DNA from: Pseudophaeobacter sp. EL27
GTDB taxonomy: Bacteria; Pseudomonadota; Alphaproteobacteria; Rhodobacterales; Rhodobacteraceae
Reading direction: 5' to 3'
DNA length: 64,000 nucleotides
NCBI RefSeq assembly: GCF_900313025.1
Contig: NZ_OMPQ01000009.1
Span: 12-64,011, forward strand
Shown piece by piece: positions 56,694 through 64,000 of the stretch (its first letter is position 1; each line of letters begins with the position of its first letter). The translations under genes were made by a program, and so were the position numbers. Below the pieces are notes generated by a model. The model searched no databases, was not told the DNA's origin, and saw only the letters and a list, made by a program, of their open reading frames with translations.

Positions 56694-57392
56694 TCAGGTC
56701 TCGCCGTGAATCAATGCGCTTAGAGCCTTCAGGGCCTCGCGCTCGGCTTCCGAGTAGCTGGCCACACGGCTGCGCCACAGGGTGGCCTGGCTTTGCAGCA
56801 CCAAACCATCCGACAGCAGTTTCAGGTGATTGGCCCGCAGGGTTTCCCCGGTGGAGGTGATATCGGCCACCATCTCGGCAGTCTCGTTTTTCACTGTGCC
56901 TTCCGTCGCACCCTGGCTGTCAACCAGCTGGTAATCCGCCACCCCGGCCTCGGTCAGGAACTCGCGCACCAGACGGTGGTATTTGGTGGCAATCCGCAAC
57001 CGATGGCCGTGGGCCTTGCGAAACGAGGCGGCAACCGCGTCCAGGTCGTCCAAAGTATCCACATCAATCCAGCACTGCGGCACCGCCAAGATCAGATCCG
57101 CATGACCAAAACCCAGAGGCTGCATCTCTTCCAGCTGCTGCTCCCAGAGCGGCAGTTTTTCCTGCACCAGATCGGTGCCTGTCACGCCGAGATGAATGCG
57201 CCCTGCCGCCAGCTCGCGCGGAATTTCCCCCGCCGAAAGCAGCACCAGCTCCATCCCCGCGACACCCTCAATAGCGCCAGCATATTCGCGCTCTGATCCC
57301 GTCCGCGCCAGGGTCAGCCCCCGTTTGGCAAACCAGTCAAAGGTCTTTTCCATCAGCCGCCCCTTGGACGGCACACCCAGTTTCAGGCTCAT
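56694..57392 (-). CDS. hisG: ATP phosphoribosyltransferase, short form
   Basis: A 232-residue catalytic subunit of the first step of histidine synthesis (PRPP + ATP). LGVPSKGRLMEKTFDWF opens it, and the PRPP site is ITSTGETLRANHL. The short form lacks the C-terminal regulatory domain and needs HisZ, which lies directly upstream with an ATGA overlap. Last gene of hisS-hisZ-hisG; a terminator follows. Confidence 0.95.
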   Translation of the reverse strand: MSLKLGVPSKGRLMEKTFDWFAKRGLTLARTGSEREYAGAIEGVAGMELVLLSAGEIPRELAAGRIHLGVTGTDLVQEKLPLWEQQLEEMQPLGFGHADLILAVPQCWIDVDTLDDLDAVAASFRKAHGHRLRIATKYHRLVREFLTEAGVADYQLVDSQGATEGTVKNETAEMVADITSTGETLRANHLKLLSDGLVLQSQATLWRSRVASYSEAEREALKALSALIHGET

Positions 57393-58477
57393 GACTGACC
57401 CTCCTCGAGCATCAGCATCAGATCCGGGCGCAGCACGCCCCCAACCGCGGGAATTTCCGCCCCCTGCCCCAACTGGCGCGTCAGCGCATCATAACGCCCG
57501 CCACTGGCGATCGGGGGCAGGTCAGGCCGCGCCTCAGCGTAAAAGCCAAAGACAAAGCCATCGTAATACTCCATCGAGGTCCGCCCGTAGGAGGCCTCAA
57601 AATCAAGCGTATCAATGTCGATACCACGGGCCTTGAGCGCCGCAACCCTGCCGTCCAGACGATCCAGAGCCGGATTGATGGCTGGCAAATCCACCGCGAT
57701 ATCGCGCATCTGTTCCAGCGCAAAGGGCACGGTTTCGCGCACCGCCATCAGCGCCTCCAGCGCTAAAAGCTCATTTTCAGCAATAGGCGGCGCGGCGGCG
57801 TCTTCGCGCAGCAAAGCCACCCGCTCTGCCACTTCTGCTTCGCTGCGCTTGCCCAGCACTGTGGCCGAGCCGGTCAATGGACCCTCTGACGACAGCAGTT
57901 TCAGCCGACTGTCCGGCACCGGGTTACGGCCGGCGTAGCGGTCCAACAGAGAGCGAAACCGCCGGGGACGCCAAATATGACGCATCAGCGCGGCTTTGCG
58001 CATCTCGGTGGTGTTCAGCCCTTCGACCGCCGCCATCAGGATGCCAATATCGCCGGTCGCCGCCCGCAACGGCAATCCGCGCAGCTGCAAGGCAATCAGC
58101 GCAAAAACCTCGGCATCGGCGCCAGCAGGATCATCACGCTCAAAGATCTCGTAGCCAACCTGCAGATATTCATTTGAGCGATCCGGATCGTGCTCCTGAC
58201 GCCGGAAAACCTCGCCGGAATAGGTATAGCGCGCAGGCTCTGCGCCGTCGCGCATATGCATCTGCACCACGGGCAGGGTGAAATCAGGGCGCAGCATTTG
58301 CTCGCCGCGCACCGCATCCGAGGTCACATAGGCGCGGGCGCGGATATCTTCGCCATAGAGGTCCAGCAGCGTGCCGGCGGGCTGCAACAGCGGCGGCTCC
58401 ACAACCTGCGCACCTGCGGCCTCAAAATTCATGCGCAGCCTCGCAGCCCGCGCCAGTGTTTGAGATCTATCAGACAT
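57389..58477 (-). CDS. hisZ: ATP phosphoribosyltransferase regulatory subunit
   Basis: A 362-residue HisRS-like protein that lacks aminoacylation ability, forms a complex with short HisG and confers histidine feedback. Class II synthetase motif 2-like region is FTLPVVQMHMRDGAEPARYTY, and GGRYDALTRQLG is in the place of motif 3. It starts two bases after the hisS stop (ATG 58477; a TTG at 58483 is also possible). Upstream paralogue hisS makes the relationship visible in one operon. Confidence 0.92.
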   Translation of the reverse strand: MSDRSQTLARAARLRMNFEAAGAQVVEPPLLQPAGTLLDLYGEDIRARAYVTSDAVRGEQMLRPDFTLPVVQMHMRDGAEPARYTYSGEVFRRQEHDPDRSNEYLQVGYEIFERDDPAGADAEVFALIALQLRGLPLRAATGDIGILMAAVEGLNTTEMRKAALMRHIWRPRRFRSLLDRYAGRNPVPDSRLKLLSSEGPLTGSATVLGKRSEAEVAERVALLREDAAAPPIAENELLALEALMAVRETVPFALEQMRDIAVDLPAINPALDRLDGRVAALKARGIDIDTLDFEASYGRTSMEYYDGFVFGFYAEARPDLPPIASGGRYDALTRQLGQGAEIPAVGGVLRPDLMLMLEEGQS

Positions 58478-58479
58478 GA

Positions 58480-59979
58480 TCAATCCTGACTTTCGAGGAT
58501 TTCGCGCACCTTGGCGACCAGGTCACCGCGCGGCACCTCAAACTGGCTGGGGCGTTCCTTCCACTCTTCCAGAGTGGCGCTTTCGGCGATCTTGGCGCCC
58601 AGGATCAGATCCTTGATCTGGATGACGCCGTTTGCCTTTTCGTCACCGCCTTCGATCACCGCAACGGGCGAATTGCGCCGATCTGCATATTTCAGCTGGT
58701 TGCCAAAGTTCTTGGGGTTGCCCAGGTAGACCTCAGCGCGGATGCCTGCATTGCGCAGTTCCGCCACCATGGTCTGGTAATCCGCCATGCGTGCCTTATC
58801 CATCACCGTGACCACGACCGGGCCCGTAGGCGTCGCACTGAGACGGCCCTTTTCACGCAGCGCTGCCAGCAGACGGTCAACGCCGATAGACAGGCCAGTG
58901 GCCGGTACTTCCTGCCCCGTGAAGCGTTTCACCAGATCATCATAGCGCCCGCCCCCGGCAACCGAGCCGAACTGCCGCTTGCGCCCCTTTTCGTCAAAGA
59001 TCTCAAAGGTCAGTTCCGCCTCATAGACCGGGCCGGTGTAGTAGCCCAGGCCGCGCACGATGGAGGGATCAATCTCGATGCGGTCAGAGCCATAGCCACC
59101 GGCAGCCATCAGATCGCCGATCTGTTCCAGCTCGCCGATGCCCTCTGCCCCGACCTTGGAGGCGCCCACTGCCGCGCGCAGGTTCTCAAATGTCTTGGCA
59201 ACATTGTCTGCCTTGGAGGTCAGGAAAGCCAGAACAGGCTCCACCTGATCATCACTGAGACCAACACCGTCGATATAGGCCCCCGAGGCATCCAGACGGC
59301 CCTTGGTCAGCAGCTCACGCACCCCGGCCTCGCCCACCTTGTCAAATTTGTCGATGGTGCGCAGCACATTGTCCTTTGCCGCCTGATCATCGCCCAGGCC
59401 CATGACCTCCAGCACGCCGTTCATCACCTTGCGGTTATTGACCCGCACCAGATAGTCACCGCGCGGAATGCCGACGGTTTCCAGCGTGTCCGACAGCATC
59501 ATGCAGATCTCGGCATCTGCCGCCATCGAGGCGGTGCCCACGGTGTCGGCGTCGCACTGATAGAACTGGCGATAGCGGCCAGGTCCTGGCTTTTCATTGC
59601 GCCAGACCGGCCCCATCGCATAGCGGCGATAAGGCGTCGGCAGATCATTGCGGTGCTGAGCATAGACCCGCGCCAGCGGCGCCGTCAGGTCATAGCGCAG
59701 CGCCATCCAGTCACCCTTGTTGCTGTCGGGGTCGTGTTCATCGACCTCCTGCCAGGCAAAAACACCGGCATTGGGGCGTTCAACATCGGGCAGAAACTTG
59801 CCCAGCGCCTCGACGGTTTCCACCGCCGCGCTCTCCAGCGCCTCGAACCCGTAATGATGATAGACACCCGCGATGGAGCGCAGCATTTCAGAACGCTGTG
59901 TCACCTCTTCGCCGAAATAGTCACGAAATCCCTTGGGCGTTATCGCCTTGGGACGGGGCTGTTTCTTGATCTTGGCCAT
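58480..59979 (-). CDS. hisS: histidyl-tRNA synthetase
   Basis: A 499-residue class II synthetase that charges tRNA-His. [11 protein letters not shown] opens it, [14 protein letters not shown] is the histidine-A-type motif, [16 protein letters not shown] is motif 2, and [11 protein letters not shown] motif 3. The anticodon-binding C-terminus is [20 protein letters not shown] onward. It leads the hisS-hisZ-hisG operon; a 7-bp hairpin at 60069-60089 is in its leader. Confidence 0.96.
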   Translation of the reverse strand: MAKIKKQPRPKAITPKGFRDYFGEEVTQRSEMLRSIAGVYHHYGFEALESAAVETVEALGKFLPDVERPNAGVFAWQEVDEHDPDSNKGDWMALRYDLTAPLARVYAQHRNDLPTPYRRYAMGPVWRNEKPGPGRYRQFYQCDADTVGTASMAADAEICMMLSDTLETVGIPRGDYLVRVNNRKVMNGVLEVMGLGDDQAAKDNVLRTIDKFDKVGEAGVRELLTKGRLDASGAYIDGVGLSDDQVEPVLAFLTSKADNVAKTFENLRAAVGASKVGAEGIGELEQIGDLMAAGGYGSDRIEIDPSIVRGLGYYTGPVYEAELTFEIFDEKGRKRQFGSVAGGGRYDDLVKRFTGQEVPATGLSIGVDRLLAALREKGRLSATPTGPVVVTVMDKARMADYQTMVAELRNAGIRAEVYLGNPKNFGNQLKYADRRNSPVAVIEGGDEKANGVIQIKDLILGAKIAESATLEEWKERPSQFEVPRGDLVAKVREILESQD

Positions 59980-60068
59980 GAAAAGGCCTCCTCACGGGTG
60001 GGTTGGGGTCATTTACTCGCCGCGCGGTCTAGCCCAAGCCGTGCCTGTGGGCAAGGCGACAGGTTCGC

Positions 60069-60089
60069 CCCTGCCCTTTGCCGGCAGGG
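60069..60089 (-). promoter_or_regulatory. hairpin in the hisS leader
   Basis: Perfect 7-bp arms (CCCTGCC with GGCAGGG, seven-base loop) about 90 bases upstream of hisS. Function unknown; could be a control structure or remnant terminator. Confidence 0.3.
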
Positions 60090-60182
60090 CAGATGCGCAG
60101 CAATCGAGCGCTGCCTAGGTCTTATGCGTAACATCTGTGCGACAGGCCTTCACCCTTTTACAGGTCCTGCCCAGTGCCACTG

Positions 60183-61010
60183 TCAGATCTGCGAAAAATC
60201 GCCCGACCGCCCCAGCCCCTCGGCAAAGCGCTGCGCCCCATCACGCCCTTCTGCCAGAAAGGTCTTGGCCGAACGCCATTCCCGCCGTAGCGCCGCGGCC
60301 AGATCCTGCGAGGGCATCTGCGCCGACAAATGATCCGCCCGCATACAGGCCTGCGGAAACCGGGTAAGATCCTGCGCCAGGGCCTGCGCCATATCCAGCG
60401 CCTCACCGCTGGGGGCCAGGCGATCCGCAAAGCCAATGCGATGGGCCTCTGGCGCAGGCAGGGTGCGCCCCGTCAGGATCAGATCATTGGCCCGGCCCTG
60501 CCCCAGGATTTGCGGCAGGCGCACAGTGCCGCCATCAATCAGCGGCACCCCCCAGCGGCGGCAATAGATGCCGGCAAAGGCATCCTCTGCCATGACACGC
60601 ATATTGCACCAGGCGGCCAGTTCCATACCCCCCGCAACGGCCGGCCCCTCAATGGCGGCGATCACCGGTTTTGACAGCATCAGACGCGACGGTCCCATGG
60701 GGCCGGGGCGGGGATCCACCACCGGATCGCGCCAGTCCGCCTCAATGTCCAGCGAGGCCAGCCATTCATCCGACGCCCCACCGCCAGCGGATTTGAGGTC
60801 AAAGCCGGCGCAGAAATACCCGCCCTTGCCGGTCAGGACCGCGACCTGTGCGGTCTCGTCCGCCTCAAACCGCAAAAACGCCGCATAGAGCGCCCGCGCC
60901 GTGTCAGGCCCAACCGCATTGCGCATGTCGGGGCGACAGATGGAGATTGTCATGACGCCATCCCGCTGGCGGATCTCTACCGGTGGTTTTTGACCTTGGC
61001 TTGCAGACAT
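60183..61010 (-). CDS. crotonase-fold protein (enoyl-CoA hydratase/isomerase family)
   Basis: A 275-residue protein from ATG 61010 (AAGGGAGAGG ribosome binding site). VLTGKGGYFCAGFDLKSA and EGPAVAGGMELAAWCNMRV are the oxyanion-hole strands of the crotonase fold. By my reading, the two catalytic glutamates of rat enoyl-CoA hydratase (E144, E164) are replaced by Arg and Asp (YCRRWGVPLIDGGT and RANDLILTG), so a plain hydratase activity is doubtful. It stands alone between hisS and slyX. Confidence 0.82.
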   Translation of the reverse strand: MSASQGQKPPVEIRQRDGVMTISICRPDMRNAVGPDTARALYAAFLRFEADETAQVAVLTGKGGYFCAGFDLKSAGGGASDEWLASLDIEADWRDPVVDPRPGPMGPSRLMLSKPVIAAIEGPAVAGGMELAAWCNMRVMAEDAFAGIYCRRWGVPLIDGGTVRLPQILGQGRANDLILTGRTLPAPEAHRIGFADRLAPSGEALDMAQALAQDLTRFPQACMRADHLSAQMPSQDLAAALRREWRSAKTFLAEGRDGAQRFAEGLGRSGDFSQI

Positions 61011-61121
61011 GGCCCTCTCCCTTCTTGGTTGTGTCACGCATTTTACCCCCAGCCTGCGCGTCTTGCCCATGGACCGACAAGGGGAAGAGGCATATGACGT
61101 TGCGCAGCTATGGAGAGTTAC

Positions 61122-61316
61122 ATGCAAGCCTTGGAAGAACAGATCGCCCACCTGACCCGCACCGTCGAGGAGCTGAGCGACGTGGTTGCCAACCAGCAAA
61201 GTGAGCTCGACCGGCTCTCCAAACGGGTGCGTATGCTGATGGAACGCGAAGCCGGGCGCGAGCAAGGCGGTGGTGGCGCGCATGTCTTTGGCGACGAGCG
61301 CCCACCGCATTACTGA
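61122..61316 (+). CDS. slyX: SlyX family protein
   Basis: A 64-residue coiled-coil protein (MQALEEQIAHLTRTVEELSD ... VANQQSELDRLSKRV) with a flexible Gly-rich tail ending in PPHY, the family hallmark. Function is unclear. GGAGAG sits five to six bases upstream of the ATG at 61122, which I prefer to 61110. Confidence 0.85.
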   Translation: MQALEEQIAHLTRTVEELSDVVANQQSELDRLSKRVRMLMEREAGREQGGGGAHVFGDERPPHY

Positions 61317-61449
61317 ACCCCGCGCCGGGTCTCGCTGCAAATTCCCCTTGTTTTATGGGCTCTGCCACCTCAGGCTGGGGCATCTTTTTTGCTGACCCTC
61401 CGTGTCAGCCCAGTTTTTGTAGGTGACCCAGTTTAAGGGAGCGGATTTC

Positions 61450-62076
61450 ATGGCCGAGACAAAGGACCCCGTGGACTATGTTCAGGAGGCAATCGTCAAG
61501 CACCAGGAACGGGTGCTGAGGTTCTACAAAACCCTGTGGAAGCGGATCAAATCCCTGCTCAAACCGCTCAAGGATTTCCTGAAGGATCTGCTTTCGGCAA
61601 CGAAGGAGATCGCCAAGACCGTCGGCAAGCGCGTCATCAGCATGATCACCACAAGCCTCCGCGCCATTCTGGATCTGCTGACACGGCTGGAGAAAGTGCT
61701 GAAATCCGTCATCCTGCTGGGCAAGCGCATTCTCGCCACCCTGCGCAAAGCGACGGATCAGGTCAAAGCCATCCGGTTTTTGAAAACCGTGGTGCGCAAA
61801 TACGTCGAGTTCATCAAGAAGATATGGGCGATGATTACAGATCTGGCAAAACAGATCGGGCTTCTGGACGGCGCCATTGCCATCCTTGATACCTTCAGCA
61901 CGGTGCTGAGCTTTGTGTTCAACTGGATCAGTGCGTTTATCAAAGGCATCACGATGATGTCGCGCAACATTGGTCGCCATTTGAAGCAGGGGATCAAGGC
62001 CTTTGTCAAAGAGCGCAAGGAGGCAATCCAGCTGGGCCGCTATGTTGCCAAGATGCCGGTGCCAAAGCCGGGATAG
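61450..62076 (+). CDS. unrecognised highly basic amphipathic protein, 208 aa
   Basis: I do not recognise this protein. It is very rich in Lys/Arg, with alternating hydrophobic residues over nearly its whole length (FYKTLWKRIKSLLKPLKDFL, VKAIRFLKTVVRKYVEFIKK), so a long series of amphipathic helices is predicted. One hydrophobic segment near residues 145-165 (ILDTFSTVLSFVFNWISAFI) might insert in a membrane. AAGGGAG precedes the ATG at 61450. No sign of signal peptide. Membrane- or nucleic-acid-binding is possible. Confidence 0.65.
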   Translation: MAETKDPVDYVQEAIVKHQERVLRFYKTLWKRIKSLLKPLKDFLKDLLSATKEIAKTVGKRVISMITTSLRAILDLLTRLEKVLKSVILLGKRILATLRKATDQVKAIRFLKTVVRKYVEFIKKIWAMITDLAKQIGLLDGAIAILDTFSTVLSFVFNWISAFIKGITMMSRNIGRHLKQGIKAFVKERKEAIQLGRYVAKMPVPKPG

Positions 62077-62100
62077 CGCAATAACCGGATTGCTTTGGAA

Positions 62101-62200
62101 ACCGCCGGGGGAGCGCCCGACCCTAGGTGGCTGCGAAGCGCCCTCCCATTTTGCTGGAAGCAAACTTGCAGTTTGAAGGGAGGGTCGGGCGCTGCCCGGT
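62101..62200. repeat. long intergenic inverted repeat (REP-like)
   Basis: Perfect 13-base arms at 62112-62124 (AGCGCCCGACCCT) and 62181-62193, with a second nested pair (CCCTCCC with GGGAGGG) and a hairpin at the tip. The structure fits a mobile intergenic repeat of the kind found in roseobacter chromosomes, or a small RNA. No second copy is present in this window. Confidence 0.55.
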
Positions 62201-62365
62201 CTATCGACCGAGAACACCAAACTCATCTTAGGCATGCCGCTCGAAACGATAGAAATGCAGTTGCAATGTCCGCTTCCCCAAAAACAAAAAAAGCTCGCAG
62301 CACCCCTTGAACAAAAAGAGAACACTATTAACTGGATACCAATGCAATCTAGAACAGGAAGCAAA

Positions 62366-62653
62366 ATGGATTTTAAACTTGAACGGGTGAATCCCAATCT
62401 GTTGAACGTTAAAGTATCTGGCACATCTGAAACAACGGAACGGCTTTACGACCATGTTAAAAAACTAGCTGAGCAGATTGAGGAATTGAAACTCGAGTTG
62501 AAAACTTTTGACAATGGCCGCCAAGTCTTCTCAGGATCCAAAGGCTCAACGCTCGAAAACGTTACCAATCTAGAAATTGAACGACTGCAGAAAAACATAT
62601 CGATGAACACCGCCATCATTGAAGATCTGGTTACCATTCTTCAGCCGAAATAG
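62366..62653 (+). CDS. unrecognised 95-aa coiled-coil protein
   Basis: A 95-residue product from the ATG at 62366 (MDFKLERVNPNLLNVKVSGT) with AGGAAG in front. Residues 29-45 (HVKKLAEQIEELKLELK) form a coiled coil. Base composition is AT-richer than flanking genes, suggesting recent arrival. No family is recognised. The frame is open 44 codons further upstream, but without good support. Confidence 0.55.
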   Translation: MDFKLERVNPNLLNVKVSGTSETTERLYDHVKKLAEQIEELKLELKTFDNGRQVFSGSKGSTLENVTNLEIERLQKNISMNTAIIEDLVTILQPK

Positions 62654-62718
62654 GCGACATCACAGCTAGCTGCTCCCTCTCAAGCTTTGATTTTAGCCAT
62701 AAGTTTCCACGCGCAAGC

Positions 62719-64000
62719 TTAGATCTCCTCGACCTCCATCACCCCTTCCAGCGACTTTAGCGCGCCTTTGATCTGTGGGTTGATGGGGAACATCTGGCCC
62801 AAGTTCATTTCCACATCGCCCGGCAAATCTGAATCCTGCAGGTAAAGATAGATCTCTCCGGGGCTGGCGCTGCGGGCGGCGGATTTGGCGTCTTCCAACA
62901 CCGTCGCCACCGTGCTGATCGCCGTTGCATCCTCCAGATAGATCCGCAATGAGGAGCGCCCGGCATCAGCCACCGCCGCATCCACCGGTCCGGCAGAGCG
63001 CATCAGCAGCTTGAGCTGATCGCTCTCCATCGTGGCCTCGGCGGTGATCACCACCTTGGATCCGGTATCAAGGTACTCGCGGGCCTTTTCCAGGACATCC
63101 GAGAAGATCGTCACCTCATACCCACCGGTGGTATCCGACAGCTGCGCAAAGGCAAACCGGTTGCCGCGCGCTGATTTGCGCTCTTGCCGCCCGGCAACCA
63201 CCCCGGCCATTTTGGCCATAAAGGGCCCGCGCTCGGCCTTTGCCATGACCTCATCCAGGGTCATTACATCCTTGCGCTTCAGCGCGGGCATATAGTCGTC
63301 CAGCGGATGGCCCGACAGATAGAACCCGATCGCCTTGAACTCTTCTGACAGGCGCTCGGCCGGCAGCCAGTCGGGGGTATTGGCCAGACGCGGTTCCGGC
63401 AGATCATCGCCCGCCTCGCCAAACAGGGAAACCTGGTTAGAGTTCTTCTGCTCATGGATGGCATTGGAGTAATTCACCAGCCCTTCGAGGCTGTCAAAGA
63501 TCCGGCGGCGGTTGCGGTCCAGCTGGTCAAAGGCTCCCGCTCGGGCCAGCATCTCCAGCGGGCGCTTGCCGATCTTCTTGAGGTTCACCCGGCGGGCAAA
63601 GTCGAAGATATTGACAAAGGGCTGTTCGTGGCCGTGTTCGCTCCGCGCTTCGGCCACCAGTCGCATCACATCCATGCCGACGTTTTTCAGCGCGCCCAGC
63701 GCATAGACCAGCTCTCCGTTGACCACATTAAAGGTTGCCAATGAACGGTTCACACAGGGCGGCACATAGGGCAGCCCAAGTCCCTTTTTGACCTCTTCAA
63801 AATAGACCGCCAGCTTATCCGTCAGATGGATATCGCAGTTCATCACCCCGGCCATGAACTCCACCGGGTGGTTCGCCTTGAGCCAGCCGGTCTGATAGGA
63901 CACCACCGCATAGGCCGCCGCGTGGGATTTGTTGAAACCGTAGTTGGCGAATTTCTCCAGAAGGTCAAATACCTCGGAGGCCTTTTTCGCAGGCACGCCG
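62719..64000 (-). CDS. dnaE: DNA polymerase III subunit alpha, C-terminal part (5' end off window)
   Basis: The last 427 codons of the replicative polymerase. The frame enters with PAKKASEVFDLLEKFANYGF near the end of the palm/fingers part, followed by the helix-hairpin-helix region (KIGKRPLEMLARAGAFDQL), the OB-fold domain (GRQERKSARGNRFAFAQLSD) and the tau-binding C-terminus. It is transcribed leftwards and runs off the right edge. It is complete at its 3' end, so the truncation is only the window edge. Confidence 0.95.
   Translation of the reverse strand, partial: GVPAKKASEVFDLLEKFANYGFNKSHAAAYAVVSYQTGWLKANHPVEFMAGVMNCDIHLTDKLAVYFEEVKKGLGLPYVPPCVNRSLATFNVVNGELVYALGALKNVGMDVMRLVAEARSEHGHEQPFVNIFDFARRVNLKKIGKRPLEMLARAGAFDQLDRNRRRIFDSLEGLVNYSNAIHEQKNSNQVSLFGEAGDDLPEPRLANTPDWLPAERLSEEFKAIGFYLSGHPLDDYMPALKRKDVMTLDEVMAKAERGPFMAKMAGVVAGRQERKSARGNRFAFAQLSDTTGGYEVTIFSDVLEKAREYLDTGSKVVITAEATMESDQLKLLMRSAGPVDAAVADAGRSSLRIYLEDATAISTVATVLEDAKSAARSASPGEIYLYLQDSDLPGDVEMNLGQMFPINPQIKGALKSLEGVMEVEEI

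Overview
The window looks like a chromosomal piece of a marine alphaproteobacterium of the Roseobacter group (Rhodobacteraceae). This rests on the F1 ATP synthase order atpH-A-G-D-C, the short-form HisG with an adjacent HisZ next to hisS, an adenosylcobalamin-dependent NrdJ as ribonucleotide reductase, family-typical DUF2125, DUF1489 and extensin-like proteins, TRAP transport, and multiple GcvT/dimethylglycine-dehydrogenase-type demethylases. The genus cannot be fixed from the sequence alone.

Layout. 1-4710: ATP synthase F1 operon on the minus strand (atpC cut by the left edge). 5.1-26.9 kb: mostly core or family-conserved genes: a SAM methyltransferase and gloB (divergent), clpA with an M23 peptidase, a MotB-like/ExbB-like motor pair with a very long coiled coil, ChaC, DUF2125, the operon hisC-tyrC-extensin, an unrecognised 549-residue protein, a class V aminotransferase with a divergent Lrp regulator, a small kinase-like ATPase, a PA14-like secreted protein, rpsD, a Hint-domain protein and an LpxR-like outer-membrane protein.

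27-53.3 kb is the accessory part. It opens with a BetI-like TetR regulator beside the wreck of an ABC-transporter ATPase gene and a possible insertion-sequence end. Then come a two-component system of DctB/DctD type, a TAXI-TRAP transporter and a hotdog thioesterase. The regulator lacks the sigma-54-contacting GAFTGA loop. Two near-identical palindromes precede the two transcription units. Next is a LysR regulator divergent from a 14-kb, almost gap-free catabolic operon: MttB-family methyltransferase, aldehyde dehydrogenase, class III aminotransferase, two GcvT-type FAD demethylases, a hidden 55-codon ORF, a ThDP enzyme, a class II aldolase, and TcuA/TcuB. One corrinoid methyltransferase plus two GcvT-type demethylases would account for three N-methyl groups, and the aminotransferase, dehydrogenase, ThDP enzyme, aldolase and TcuAB would process the freed carbon skeleton. 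I read this as a pathway for an unidentified quaternary (trimethyl) amine, which is an inference. A two-gene unit of unknown function, one member with two Cys4 zinc ribbons, closes the region.

53.3-64 kb returns to core genes: nrdJ with a tandem array of NrdR-like boxes, DUF1489, hisS-hisZ-hisG, a crotonase-fold protein, slyX, a very basic amphipathic protein of unknown function, a long intergenic inverted repeat, a small unknown protein, and the 3' part of dnaE. No tRNA, rRNA or CRISPR array was seen.
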